A stretch of 64,000 bases of DNA from Pedobacter soli (GCF_900101435.1 NZ_FMZH01000001.1:372001-436000), one strand, 5' to 3'. Shown: positions 42,647 through 51,491, counted from the stretch's first letter. Made by a program: numbers and translations. Notes: generated from the letters alone by a model not told the origin.

Positions 42647-43405
42647 ATGGCTACACAGAAAAAAGTTGACAACAACAATATATTATCAATCGATATTGGC
42701 GGCACCAGCATCAAATCGGTGCTTTTAGATGAAAATGGCAACATGCTTAATGAATATGTAAAAAGCAAAACGCCACCCGAAGCTACACCTAAGGATATTG
42801 TTAACGGCATAGCAGAACTGGTTAAGACTTTCCCACAAACCTACAATCGCATTTCGATTGGTTTTCCGGGTTACGTTAAAAATGGTGTAGTTAAAACTGC
42901 CCCTAACCTGGCCAAAAACAAGTGGGAAGATATAGATCTGGCCCAACGTGTAGCCAATACTCTGGGACATCCGGTACGTTTGGTTAACGATGCCGATCAG
43001 CAAGGTTTAGGCGTGGTAGCAGGCAAAGGCTTTGAAATTGTTTTTACCGTAGGTACAGGCTTTGGTACATCTTTATTATTTGACGGCGAGCTGCTCCCTC
43101 ACTTAGAACTGGCCCACTTTCCTATTAACAAGGAAGAAGATTACGACGATTACATTGGCAACAAGGCTTTCGAAAAAATTGGTGCCGAGCGCTGGAATAA
43201 AAGGCTTAAAAAAGTAATTGAAACCTATAAAACAGTATTTAATTACGATACACTATACATTGGTGGTGGTAATTCGAAACAAATCGACTTTAAACTCGAA
43301 AGCAACATTAAAATTGTAACCAATCGCGATGGTATTAAAGGTGGTGCAAAACTCTGGAAACTGGCCGATAAGTATAACATTTTCACCGTTTCACCTAAGA
43401 AATAA
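42647..43405 (+). CDS. ROK-family kinase, polyphosphate-glucokinase type
   Basis: The 252-residue enzyme should phosphorylate glucose. It has the ROK/ASKHA phosphate motif LSIDIGGTSIKSVLLD, the catalytic segment LVNDADQQGLG, and the second motif FTVGTGFGTSL. The ending KRLKKVIETYKTVFNYDTLYIGGGNSKQI is like polyphosphate glucokinases of actinobacteria. The CxCGxxGC zinc site of ordinary ROK kinases is absent, as in those enzymes, and it is short, as they are. It is followed by gnd, zwf and pgl, so its product glucose 6-phosphate enters the oxidative pentose phosphate pathway at once. Polyphosphate as donor is inferred, not proven. Confidence 0.82.
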   Translation: MATQKKVDNNNILSIDIGGTSIKSVLLDENGNMLNEYVKSKTPPEATPKDIVNGIAELVKTFPQTYNRISIGFPGYVKNGVVKTAPNLAKNKWEDIDLAQRVANTLGHPVRLVNDADQQGLGVVAGKGFEIVFTVGTGFGTSLLFDGELLPHLELAHFPINKEEDYDDYIGNKAFEKIGAERWNKRLKKVIETYKTVFNYDTLYIGGGNSKQIDFKLESNIKIVTNRDGIKGGAKLWKLADKYNIFTVSPKK

Positions 43406-43506
43406 TACGATTTTAAAAATTCACCGTTTATTACAATCTTTTAACAACAAAATCTGCAATATTAATTTGTAAACCCTATTTTTGGGTGCATTCAAAAAAA
43501 TAAAAC

Positions 43507-44922
43507 ATGGCAAATAACGATTCAAAAAAATATAAATTGGGAATGATTGGTTTAGGCACCATGGGCCGCAACCTTTTATTAAACATGGCTGATAAAGGCT
43601 TCTCGGTAACTGGTTACGATAAAGACACCAAAATGATTGCCAAGCTTGAGGAAGAGGGCAAAGCACATCAATTAGAGGGCTTTAACGACATTGAAAGCTT
43701 TATTTCGAGCTTACAAACGCCACGTACCCTGATTTTATTGGTACCTGCCGGCCCGATTGTAGATAGCGTTATTGCCGAATTGAAACCACTTTTAAGCAAA
43801 GGCGATATCATTATCGATAGCGGAAATTCGCATTTTACCGATACAAACCGTCGTGTTGATGAACTGGAAAAAGATGGTTTACATTTCTTTGGCATGGGTA
43901 TTTCTGGTGGCGAAGAAGGTGCACGTTTCGGTCCGAGTATGATGCCTGGTGGCGATAAACAGGCTTACAACGTAGTTAAAGATGTTTTTGATGCCGTAGC
44001 AGCTAAAGTAGGTACTGATCCTTGTGTAACTTATATTGGCCCGGGTGCTTCAGGTCACTTTGTTAAAATGGTACACAATGGTATCGAGTATGCCATTATG
44101 CAACTTATTGCCGAAGTATATGGCATTCTTAAAAATGGTTTAGGCTACTCGAACGAAGAGATTTATAAAGTTTTCAAAAAATGGAATGAAGGCAGATTGC
44201 AGTCATTCTTATTAGAAATCACAGCCGAAATCTTCCTGTTTAAAGATACCGAAACCCAAAACGATCTTTTAGATCAGATCAAAGACGAAGCACGTTCAAA
44301 AGGAACAGGAAAATGGACCTCAGAAGTTTCTATGGAACTTCAGTTACCGGTACCAACCATTAACGAAGCTGTTTCGAACCGCGATTTATCTAAATTTAAA
44401 AAATTAAGGGTATCGCTTGAAGAAGCATTTGGTAAAAAAGACACTAAAATTGAAGTTACTGTTGATGAATTAGAAGATGCTTTCTACTTCGCCATGATAA
44501 GCGCCTACGCACAAGGTATGCACTTATTGGTACAAGCTTCAAAAGAATACCAGTACGATTTGCAGTTACAGGAAATTGCCAAAATCTGGCGCGGTGGCTG
44601 TATCATCAGAGCAACTTTCTTAGCTGATATTTATAAAGCTTACGATAACAACAATGCTTTAGAACACCTTTTTGGTGATGCAGGCATCCAGCAGATCATT
44701 AAAGGTAGTTTAGCCGGAACGCGCAAAACTATTGCCGCTTGTATTAACTCAGGCTTAGGTATCCCGGCATTTGCTTCTACCCTTACTTATTTCGATACCA
44801 TTACCACAGGCCGTATGCCTTCTAACTTGATACAGGCACAAAGAGATTTCTTTGGTGCACACACTTTCGAACGTATTGATAAAGATGGTGTTTTCCACGC
44901 CGACTGGAACAAATTATCATAA
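43507..44922 (+). CDS. gnd: 6-phosphogluconate dehydrogenase (decarboxylating)
   Basis: The enzyme converts 6-phosphogluconate to ribulose 5-phosphate with NADP. The 471-residue protein has the dinucleotide fold GLGTMGRNLLLNMADKGF, then FGMGISGGEEGARFGPSMMPGG, the catalytic Lys in GHFVKMVHNGIEYA, and the C-terminal GIPAFASTLTYFDTITTGRMPSNLIQAQRDFFGAHTFERID. This is the long homodimeric form. It is second in a glucokinase-gnd-zwf-pgl series. Confidence 0.95.
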   Translation: MANNDSKKYKLGMIGLGTMGRNLLLNMADKGFSVTGYDKDTKMIAKLEEEGKAHQLEGFNDIESFISSLQTPRTLILLVPAGPIVDSVIAELKPLLSKGDIIIDSGNSHFTDTNRRVDELEKDGLHFFGMGISGGEEGARFGPSMMPGGDKQAYNVVKDVFDAVAAKVGTDPCVTYIGPGASGHFVKMVHNGIEYAIMQLIAEVYGILKNGLGYSNEEIYKVFKKWNEGRLQSFLLEITAEIFLFKDTETQNDLLDQIKDEARSKGTGKWTSEVSMELQLPVPTINEAVSNRDLSKFKKLRVSLEEAFGKKDTKIEVTVDELEDAFYFAMISAYAQGMHLLVQASKEYQYDLQLQEIAKIWRGGCIIRATFLADIYKAYDNNNALEHLFGDAGIQQIIKGSLAGTRKTIAACINSGLGIPAFASTLTYFDTITTGRMPSNLIQAQRDFFGAHTFERIDKDGVFHADWNKLS

Positions 44923-44951
44923 CCTAGTACACTCACGAACAAAGACAAAAA

Positions 44952-46466
44952 ATGAAAACCAAAACCGCATTAAACCCGACCATATTTGTAATATTTGGCG
45001 GAACAGGTGATTTAAACAAAAGAAAATTAGCACCTGCCCTATACAATTTATTTATGGAGGGTTACATGCCAGAGAAGTTTGCCATTATTGGTACTGGTAG
45101 AACCGAATTTACCGACGATAGCTACAAGGCTGCCTTAGAAGATGCTGTAAACCAATTTTCGCGTAGCGGAAAGGTAAAAAAGGAAAAATGGGATGCTTTT
45201 GGAAATACCATCCACTATTGCCCTACCGATTTTGCACAGCCTAAAACCTTCGAAAACCTGAAAGATGCGGTAGAAAAATACCAGAAAGAATATGGTCCGA
45301 ACACACAGGTAATTTTCTACCTTGCTGTAGCACCAAATTTCTTCCCGATTATTGCTGAGTGTTTACAAAAATATAAACTTACACAAGACGAAGATAACAG
45401 CCGTATTGTAATTGAGAAACCTTTCGGTCATGATTTAGAGTCGGCAAAGGAGCTGAATACTTTATTGAGCACCATTTTTACCGAAAAGCAGATCTATCGT
45501 ATCGATCATTACCTGGGTAAAGAAACCGTACAAAACATGATGGCTTTCCGTTTTGCCAATGCTTTGTTTGAGCCGCTTTGGAACAGGTCTTACATCGACC
45601 ACGTACAGATTTCGGTAACCGAACAATTGGGTGTAGGCGATCGTGGGGGTTATTACGAAGGTTCTGGTGCTTTGAGAGATATGATCCAGAATCACCTTTT
45701 GCAGCTGCTTTGTTTGGTTGGAATGGAAGCGCCAATTAATTTTGATGCTGATGAAATCAGGAACCGTAAAGTGGAGGTTTTAAGGGCTATGCGTCCATTT
45801 TCTGCAGAAGATATCCGTTTTCATACCGTTCGTGGCCAATACAGTAAAGGTTGGGTTGAAGGGAAGGAAGTTCCAGGCTACCGTCAGGAAAAAGGTGTTG
45901 ATGCACACTCTAATACCGAAACTTTTGCAGCAGTTAAATTCCATATCGATAACTGGAGATGGCAGGGCATTCCTTTCTATTTAAGAACAGGAAAGCGCTT
46001 GAACCAAACTTCATCGTTAATTACTATTCAGTTCAGAGATGTACCACATCAGATTTTCTCATCGGGTGTAACCGAAAACTGGCAACAAAACCGTTTGGTA
46101 ATCAGTATTCAGCCAGAAATGAGTATCCGCATGCAGGTACAGGCTAAACGTCCTGGACTGGATATGGTGCTTAACCCGGTTGATATGGTTTTCGATTACA
46201 AAGGAACTTACGAAGGTGATACCCCTGAGGCTTACGAAACTTTATTGCTTGATGCCATGATGGGCGATCAAACCCTGTTTATGCGCGGCGATCAGGTAGA
46301 GGCTGCATGGGAACTGGTAATGCCTATCTTAAATACGTGGGAGAGCAAAAAATCAATCAACTTCCCGAACTACCCTGCCGATAGCTGGGGCCCTGAGGAA
46401 GCTGAAGCATTAATTGCCAGAGATGGTTTCCACTGGTTTAACCTGCCATTAAAGAATAAGGATTAA
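44952..46466 (+). CDS. zwf: Glucose-6-phosphate 1-dehydrogenase
   Basis: The enzyme oxidises glucose 6-phosphate to 6-phosphogluconolactone, making NADPH. The 504-residue protein has the nucleotide motif IFGGTGDLNKRKLAPALYNL, the EKPFGHD segment, and the active-site IDHYLGKETVQNMMAFRFAN. It is 29 bases after gnd. A hairpin separates it from pgl, whose product acts next in the pathway. Confidence 0.95.
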   Translation: MKTKTALNPTIFVIFGGTGDLNKRKLAPALYNLFMEGYMPEKFAIIGTGRTEFTDDSYKAALEDAVNQFSRSGKVKKEKWDAFGNTIHYCPTDFAQPKTFENLKDAVEKYQKEYGPNTQVIFYLAVAPNFFPIIAECLQKYKLTQDEDNSRIVIEKPFGHDLESAKELNTLLSTIFTEKQIYRIDHYLGKETVQNMMAFRFANALFEPLWNRSYIDHVQISVTEQLGVGDRGGYYEGSGALRDMIQNHLLQLLCLVGMEAPINFDADEIRNRKVEVLRAMRPFSAEDIRFHTVRGQYSKGWVEGKEVPGYRQEKGVDAHSNTETFAAVKFHIDNWRWQGIPFYLRTGKRLNQTSSLITIQFRDVPHQIFSSGVTENWQQNRLVISIQPEMSIRMQVQAKRPGLDMVLNPVDMVFDYKGTYEGDTPEAYETLLLDAMMGDQTLFMRGDQVEAAWELVMPILNTWESKKSINFPNYPADSWGPEEAEALIARDGFHWFNLPLKNKD

Positions 46467-46474
46467 ATAAGTTG

Positions 46475-46512
46475 ATGGTTCATAGTCAAATAGTTTAATA
46501 GCTATGAACCAT
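46475..46512 (+). other. Intercistronic hairpin between zwf and pgl
   Basis: ATGGTTCATAG and CTATGAACCAT pair perfectly over 11 bp with a 16-base loop. The surrounding sequence ('gttcat', 'aaccat') belongs to a low-complexity repeat also seen near 52073 and 57085, so it may be an inserted repeat rather than a dedicated regulator. Confidence 0.6.
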
Positions 46513-46531
46513 TAACTATCAACCATTACAC

Positions 46532-47257
46532 ATGAATTTATTAATATACAAAACCCTCGAAGAATTAAACCAGGATTTAGCCGACTACGTGATCAAGATC
46601 GCAGAAATGTCGATCGAAGAAAACGACCGCTTTAACTTCGTTTTAACCGGAGGAAGCTCACCGAAAGCTTTGTACCATTTTTTGGCTACCGAGTGCCAGC
46701 ACAGAATTGACTGGGAAAAGGTTTATTTCTTTTTTGGCGATGAGCGCAATGTACCAGCCACCGATGATAATTACAACGGATTAATGGCTAAAAAAACGAT
46801 CTTAGATCCGCTGGGTATTAAAGAAGATCACATTTTTTATGTTGATACTACTTTGGCACCAGAAAAGGCAGCTATAGAATATAAAAAAGCAATTGACAAT
46901 CATTTTAACGGCGATGATATTGCGTTCGATCTGATATTGCTGGGTATGGGTGATGATGCACATACCGCTTCTATTTTCCCGCACACTACTTTGGTTAAAG
47001 ATGAAGAAGTAAATGTAGCTTCGGTATTTGTAGAGAAATTAAATACTTACCGGATCAGTTTTACTGCGCCATTAATTAATAAAGCCGATAATGTAGCCTT
47101 TTTAGTTTTTGGAGAGAACAAAGCAGAGGCTTTAAAGCATGTAATTGGCGACGAGCAGAAAGATGTAGACACTTACCCTTCTCAACTGATTAATCCAATT
47201 GAGGGTAAATTAACCTGGTTTACAGACGAGGCAGCTACCAAATTATTAGAAGATTAA
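46532..47257 (+). CDS. pgl: 6-phosphogluconolactonase
   Basis: The enzyme hydrolyses 6-phosphogluconolactone, the step between Zwf and Gnd. The 241-residue protein is of the DevB/SOL type: FVLTGGSSPKALYHFLA, VYFFFGDERNVPATDDNYN, and LILLGMGDDAHTASIFPHT, then a C-terminal VAFLVFGENKAEALKHVI. All three oxidative pentose phosphate enzymes are therefore together here. Confidence 0.93.
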   Translation: MNLLIYKTLEELNQDLADYVIKIAEMSIEENDRFNFVLTGGSSPKALYHFLATECQHRIDWEKVYFFFGDERNVPATDDNYNGLMAKKTILDPLGIKEDHIFYVDTTLAPEKAAIEYKKAIDNHFNGDDIAFDLILLGMGDDAHTASIFPHTTLVKDEEVNVASVFVEKLNTYRISFTAPLINKADNVAFLVFGENKAEALKHVIGDEQKDVDTYPSQLINPIEGKLTWFTDEAATKLLED

Positions 47258-47263
47258 ATTACC

Positions 47264-47614
47264 ATGTCTGACGAGCAACAATTATCAGACTTTTTAAACG
47301 GAAAAACGGAATATACCTTAGGGTTATTCCGTTTTTTTATAGCTCAACTGAGCGAATTGGGGCCGATTAACCTACGGCCAACCAAATCAATGATTGCCAT
47401 TGAAAATCAAAAGAGTTTTGCCTACATTACTCAGCTCGGTAAAAACTTTATGCACGTGGTTATTCCATTTAGCCAGCCCTTTACAGATAATCTGTGTTTT
47501 ACCAAAATTGCCCAAGTACCCGGCACCAATCAGTTTAACCATCATTTAAGAATCTATTTTGAAGCAGATGTAAATGATGAAGTGAAAGGATTTTTGAAAA
47601 TGGCGATTATATAG
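47264..47614 (+). CDS. DUF5655-like small protein
   Basis: The 116-residue cytoplasmic protein begins with an acidic helix and contains FRFFIAQLSELGPINLRPTKSMIAIE and KSFAYITQLGKNFMHVVIPFSQPFTDNLCFTKIAQVPG, phrases typical of the DUF5655 fold. No catalytic motif is recognisable. It starts 6 bases after pgl, so it is co-transcribed with the pentose phosphate genes, but a metabolic link is not evident. It is followed by a cluster of hairpin repeats. Confidence 0.6.
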   Translation: MSDEQQLSDFLNGKTEYTLGLFRFFIAQLSELGPINLRPTKSMIAIENQKSFAYITQLGKNFMHVVIPFSQPFTDNLCFTKIAQVPGTNQFNHHLRIYFEADVNDEVKGFLKMAII

Positions 47615-47630
47615 CTAAGTTCTCAGCCCT

Positions 47631-47834
47631 GGTTCGTGTCTGCACGAACCAACTATCCCAACTTAATCTAACTCCTACCCCTTAGTTGGTTACACATCAA
47701 CCAATTAATTCGTAAGCCCTATAAAAAAAGTGTTTGGTGAATCACCAAACACTCGAAAGTGTCAGATGGTAACACCTAACACCACGTTAATGAGAAAGCC
47801 TTAGTAAACCTTGTTTCGTGTCTGCACGAAACAA
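47631..47834. repeat. Cluster of hairpin repeats between convergent operons
   Basis: Two copies of a TTCGTGTCTGCACGAA-centred hairpin (47631-47650, arms GGTTCGTG/CACGAACC; 47811-47834, arms TTGTTTCGTG/CACGAAACAA) flank a third hairpin with arms GTGTTTGGTG/CACCAAACAC (47730-47752). They lie between the convergent pentose phosphate and ppx-ppk operons, where one or more probably ends transcription. Confidence 0.75.
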
Positions 47835-47849
47835 GAATTAACAACCCGC

Positions 47850-48731
47850 TTAATCCAGTTTCTCTTCAATCAAAAGCTTAATAATACCATCTGCCAACCC
47901 TACCTTAGGCACATAAATTTGTTTAATCCCCGTCCATTTCATTAAGGTTAAATAAATTTCGCAGGCCGGAATAATTACGTCGGCACGATCGGGATTTAAA
48001 CCCAGCGTGTTTATCCGCTCTTTTAATGAGTAGCTGGTTAGCTTATTGTACATCGCATTAAGCTTTTGCAACGATAAGGGTGCATTTTCCTTCTCGTCAG
48101 ACATTCGGAAAAGCTTATTGATGTTTCCACCCGTTCCAATACCAGCCAAATGTTTGTATGCTTTGGTATGTTCTTTTACCCAGTCTTTCATTTCATCCCA
48201 GGTTTCTTCTTTATCCTGGTTATCAAGCATCCTGATCGTACCAATATTGAAAGACCTCGAAGCCTCGGGCACACCTTTTACAAAGACAGATAATTCAGTA
48301 CTACCTCCACCCACATCAATGTACAGGTAAGTTTTATTCTCATCCAGCTCTTCTTCAATGTGGTTAGCATAAATAATATTGGCTTCGCGCTGCCCCTCAA
48401 TAATTTCAAGGGTAACATCAGTTTGTTCTTTAATCAGCTTTACAATATCCTGTCCGTTGTTGGCTTCTCGCATAGCCGAAGTAGCACAAGCCAGGTATTC
48501 GGAAACATGATAAACATCCATCAGATTTTTAAAAGCCGTCATGGTTTTTACCAGATCTGTTGATTTTTTCTCTGAAATATGCTGATCCAGAAAGGCATCG
48601 TCGCCCAACCTTAACGGCACACGGATGAGTGTATTTTTCTTGTATTTGTATTTTCCGTCCTGTTTGCTGATATCGGCAATGAGTAACCTCACGGCGTTCG
48701 AGCCAATATCTATAGCTGCGTATCTTAACAT
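47850..48731 (-). CDS. ppx: Exopolyphosphatase (Ppx/GppA family)
   Basis: The enzyme removes phosphate from the ends of polyphosphate, or from pppGpp. The 293-residue protein has the ASKHA start YAAIDIGSNAVRLLIADI, CATSAMREANNG, and the second phosphate motif LYIDVGGGSTELSVF. It lacks the C-terminal HD-type domain of long E. coli Ppx, so it is the short form. Its ATG overlaps the ppk stop by one base, so synthesis and breakdown of polyphosphate are coupled in one operon. Confidence 0.92.
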   Translation of the reverse strand: MLRYAAIDIGSNAVRLLIADISKQDGKYKYKKNTLIRVPLRLGDDAFLDQHISEKKSTDLVKTMTAFKNLMDVYHVSEYLACATSAMREANNGQDIVKLIKEQTDVTLEIIEGQREANIIYANHIEEELDENKTYLYIDVGGGSTELSVFVKGVPEASRSFNIGTIRMLDNQDKEETWDEMKDWVKEHTKAYKHLAGIGTGGNINKLFRMSDEKENAPLSLQKLNAMYNKLTSYSLKERINTLGLNPDRADVIIPACEIYLTLMKWTGIKQIYVPKVGLADGIIKLLIEEKLD

Positions 48732-50791
48732 TATGATTGATGCTTGGTTTTTAAATAGTTGTAGATGTCTACCTGCGCTCTTATTTTTTTACTTAATCTG
48801 TTTTTATGGTATTTATTGTTGTTCAGGGCATTAATCTGTCTCGATTTGGTATTATCCTGCAGTTGCAGGTCAATAATATCCTGTATTTCCTGCTTAACAT
48901 CGTGATCTAAAACAGGGAAACCCACCTCTACCCGGTGCTCAAAATTCCGGCTCATCAAATCGGCCGACGATAAATACATATCATTTTTACCGTTGTTACC
49001 GAAAATGTAAACACGGGCGTGCTCTAAAAACTTATCGATAATGCTGATAGCCGTAATGTTTTCACTAAACCCCTTAACACCAGGAATTAAACAGCAAATA
49101 CCCCTAACAATCAGCTGAATTTTAACACCTGCATTGCTGGCATCGTAAAGCTTGGCAATAATGCCTTCATCGGCCAAACTATTTACTTTCAATAAGATAT
49201 AAGCCATTTTACCGGCCTTGGCGTTTCTAATTTCGCGGTTAATGAAATTCACCAGCTTCGACCGGCTTTCTAAAGGCGAAACAATTAAATGCTTAAAACC
49301 ACCTGTTACCGTTCTTTTGTTCAGCGCATCAAAAAGCTTCACCAAATCGTTGGTAATTTCTTTCCTGGCGGTAAAAATACTGTGGTCGCAATATAAGCCT
49401 GCTGTCTTTTCGTTAAAGTTACCGGTGGCCAGATTGGCGTAATACACGGGTTTATCTTTTTCAATACGCTTTATTAAACAGATTTTAGAGTGTACTTTAT
49501 AATCGGTAAGACCATAATTTACCTTCACACCTTCTTCCATTAAACGAGTGGTCCAGAAAATATTGGCCTGCTCATCAAAACGGGCTTTTAACTCCAACAC
49601 AACTGAAACAGCTTTGCCATTTTTGGCTGCATTGATTAAAGCATTAATCACCTTTGAGTTTTCGGCCAAGCGATAGAGCGTAATCTGTATTTCGGTTACT
49701 TTCGGATCGATAGCCGCTTCACGAAGAAACAAAATGATATAATCGTACGATTGATATGGCAGGTTAACCAGATAATCTTTTTGCGCCACTTTAGCGAAAA
49801 CACTTTGGGTACGGTGCAAATCGTGCACCTTTAGCGGCACGTTAGGCGTATACTCCAATTCCTTTTTACCCACATTCGGGAAAGCAATAAAATCTCCGAA
49901 TTTGTGGTAACGGTTACCCGGAATTAAACTCTCAGCCTCCAGTTTAAGTTTATTTACCAAAACAGTAAGCATATTTAAAGGCATGGCCGAATCGTATAAC
50001 AAACGCATTGGCTTGCCTTTTTTACGTTTCTCGAGGCTGTTTTTAAGATCTTCGATAAACTTATCGCTCACATTATTATCAATATCCAGCTCGGCATCGC
50101 GGGTTAGCTGAATGGAGTAAGCTTCTAAACTATCGTAAGTAAAAATATAGAAGATATCATCCAGGCAGTAGCGGATAATATCCTCAGCCATGATGATAAA
50201 TTTTAAATCATTCGTTTCAGGCAGTACGAGGAAACGTGGTAAACTGGGTGGAATTTCGATCAGGGCATACTTCTCCCTCATCTTGGTGTCTTTTTTCGAT
50301 AATTTTACGAAGAAATACAAAAACCTGTCCTTCAGTTCCGGGAAAGGTTTATCCATATCCAGCATAATGGGCACCAGATTGGATAAGATTTTATCCCTGA
50401 AATGATTTTTAACGAACTCGCCACGACTTACGTTGAGCTGGGTATCATTTAAAATGAAAATCCGGTTTTGTGCCAGTTCGTTAATTAAGGTAGCCTGAAA
50501 AAGCTGATCGAATTTACGTTCCTGTTTTACTACAATATTTTTAATCTCATTCAGGATTTTCTTTGGGTTAAACCCTAAAAGAGCTTTGGCTTTATCGTTC
50601 AGATTGGTTAAGCGCGTCATGGTAGCTACACGAACGCGGTAAAACTCTTCTAAATTTGACGAAAAGATCGATAAAAACTTAATGCGTTCAATTAGTGGCA
50701 CAGTTTCATCGGCTGCTTCCTGCAGCACGCGCTCATTAAAATAAAGCCAGCTAATTTCGCGGTTAAAAAATGGGATCTTCTTCTTACTCAT
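48731..50791 (-). CDS. ppk: Polyphosphate kinase 1
   Basis: The enzyme makes polyphosphate from ATP. The 686-residue protein has the four-domain PPK1 layout: an N-terminal helical domain (FNREISWLYFNERVLQEAAD), a head domain, and two phospholipase-D-like C-terminal domains. The autophosphorylated His434 sits in YKVHSKICLI, and the partner segments are LKARFDEQANIFW and YLSSADLMSRNFEHRVEVGFPV. It is first in the ppk-ppx operon. Upstream lie a hairpin with a T-run and an array of TTAACA half-sites. Confidence 0.95.
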   Translation of the reverse strand: MSKKKIPFFNREISWLYFNERVLQEAADETVPLIERIKFLSIFSSNLEEFYRVRVATMTRLTNLNDKAKALLGFNPKKILNEIKNIVVKQERKFDQLFQATLINELAQNRIFILNDTQLNVSRGEFVKNHFRDKILSNLVPIMLDMDKPFPELKDRFLYFFVKLSKKDTKMREKYALIEIPPSLPRFLVLPETNDLKFIIMAEDIIRYCLDDIFYIFTYDSLEAYSIQLTRDAELDIDNNVSDKFIEDLKNSLEKRKKGKPMRLLYDSAMPLNMLTVLVNKLKLEAESLIPGNRYHKFGDFIAFPNVGKKELEYTPNVPLKVHDLHRTQSVFAKVAQKDYLVNLPYQSYDYIILFLREAAIDPKVTEIQITLYRLAENSKVINALINAAKNGKAVSVVLELKARFDEQANIFWTTRLMEEGVKVNYGLTDYKVHSKICLIKRIEKDKPVYYANLATGNFNEKTAGLYCDHSIFTARKEITNDLVKLFDALNKRTVTGGFKHLIVSPLESRSKLVNFINREIRNAKAGKMAYILLKVNSLADEGIIAKLYDASNAGVKIQLIVRGICCLIPGVKGFSENITAISIIDKFLEHARVYIFGNNGKNDMYLSSADLMSRNFEHRVEVGFPVLDHDVKQEIQDIIDLQLQDNTKSRQINALNNNKYHKNRLSKKIRAQVDIYNYLKTKHQS

Positions 50792-50792
50792 T

Positions 50793-50826
50793 AAAAAAAA
50801 TAAAAAATCCCTGCCAAAACAGGGAT
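50793..50826 (-). terminator. Hairpin and T-run just before ppk
   Basis: On the minus strand ATCCCTG pairs with CAGGGAT around TTTTGG, followed by a run of T broken by one A. It looks like the terminator of the histone-like gene, but it ends only a base or two from the ppk start codon. By the promoter box at 50830 it would be at the very start of the ppk mRNA. It may therefore act as an attenuator. Confidence 0.7.
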
Positions 50827-50829
50827 GTT

Positions 50830-50886
50830 CAAAACTGCATATTAATTTGTTAAATCGATGTTAATTAATTGACGTATTAACGTTAA
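50830..50886 (-). promoter_or_regulatory. Pho-box-like tandem half-sites and promoter box for ppk-ppx
   Basis: On the minus strand TTAACA is at 50853-50848 and again at 50864-50859, exactly 11 bp apart. The in-phase position 50886-50881 reads TTAACG, with one poor unit (ACGTCA) between. A -7-like box CAGTTTTG (50837-50830) follows after 10 bases. The arrangement matches the one upstream of susC at 40826 almost base for base in spacing. Confidence 0.55.
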
Positions 50887-50891
50887 CAAAT

Positions 50892-51491
50892 TTATTTTTT
50901 GACTAGTGTTTTAGCTGTTTTCTTAACTGGTGCGGCCGCTTTTGTTGTTGTTTTCTTAACCGGATCAGCTTTTTCGGCTTTAGGCGCGGTTACCGTTTTT
51001 GCAGGCACTTTACTTGCAGGCACAGCCTTTTTAACCGCTGGTGCTGCCTTAGCAACCACCTCTTTAACAGCTTCTGTTGGTTTTGCGAGTACTTTTTCGG
51101 CCTTTTCTTCGGTAGCAATGGCAGCTACTTTAACACTCTGTACCACCGGTTTTGCTTTAGATACAGCCTTTTTCACTACTTTTTCGGCTGTTTTTTCCGA
51201 TTTACTCAATGTTTTAGCTACCGGTTTTTTAACCTCTTTGGCCTTCTCTTTCGATGCATGTACCAAATCATCTATTTTTTGCCCAACCTCAGCCTTTACA
51301 ATGGTAAATTTCTTGGTTAGCTTTTTCGCAACGCGTTTACTGGCCTTCCCCACTTCCACACTAATTTCTGATACATCATGGCCTAAACTTTTGATTACTT
51401 CCAAAAATTTGTCAGTTATAGATTGCTCCAGCTGTTTCTTAACTTCCTTTTTGGTGATCTTTTTTTGAGACTTCGGCTTAGTGGTTTTCAT
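50892..51491 (-). CDS. Histone-H1-like Lys/Ala/Pro-rich protein
   Basis: The 199-residue protein is extremely rich in Lys, Ala, Val and Thr. It has a possible folded N-terminal part of about 75 residues (EQSITDKFLEVIKSLGHDVSEISVEVGKASKRVAKKL) and a disordered tail with repeated KK, PAK and APVKK units, ending LVKK. It resembles bacterial H1-like DNA-binding proteins (Hc1/AlgP-like). Such proteins bind DNA or RNA without sequence specificity. It lies directly upstream of ppk on the same strand; its stop is next to the half-site array. The biased composition also leaves a long open frame on the other strand. Confidence 0.75.
   Translation of the reverse strand: MKTTKPKSQKKITKKEVKKQLEQSITDKFLEVIKSLGHDVSEISVEVGKASKRVAKKLTKKFTIVKAEVGQKIDDLVHASKEKAKEVKKPVAKTLSKSEKTAEKVVKKAVSKAKPVVQSVKVAAIATEEKAEKVLAKPTEAVKEVVAKAAPAVKKAVPASKVPAKTVTAPKAEKADPVKKTTTKAAAPVKKTAKTLVKK

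Noticed and set aside
50899..51468. Long plus-strand open frame opposite the H1-like gene
   Set aside because: Its composition (Thr, Phe, Ala, Val runs) is what the reverse complement of a Lys/Ala/Pro-rich gene gives, and it has no promoter or family match.
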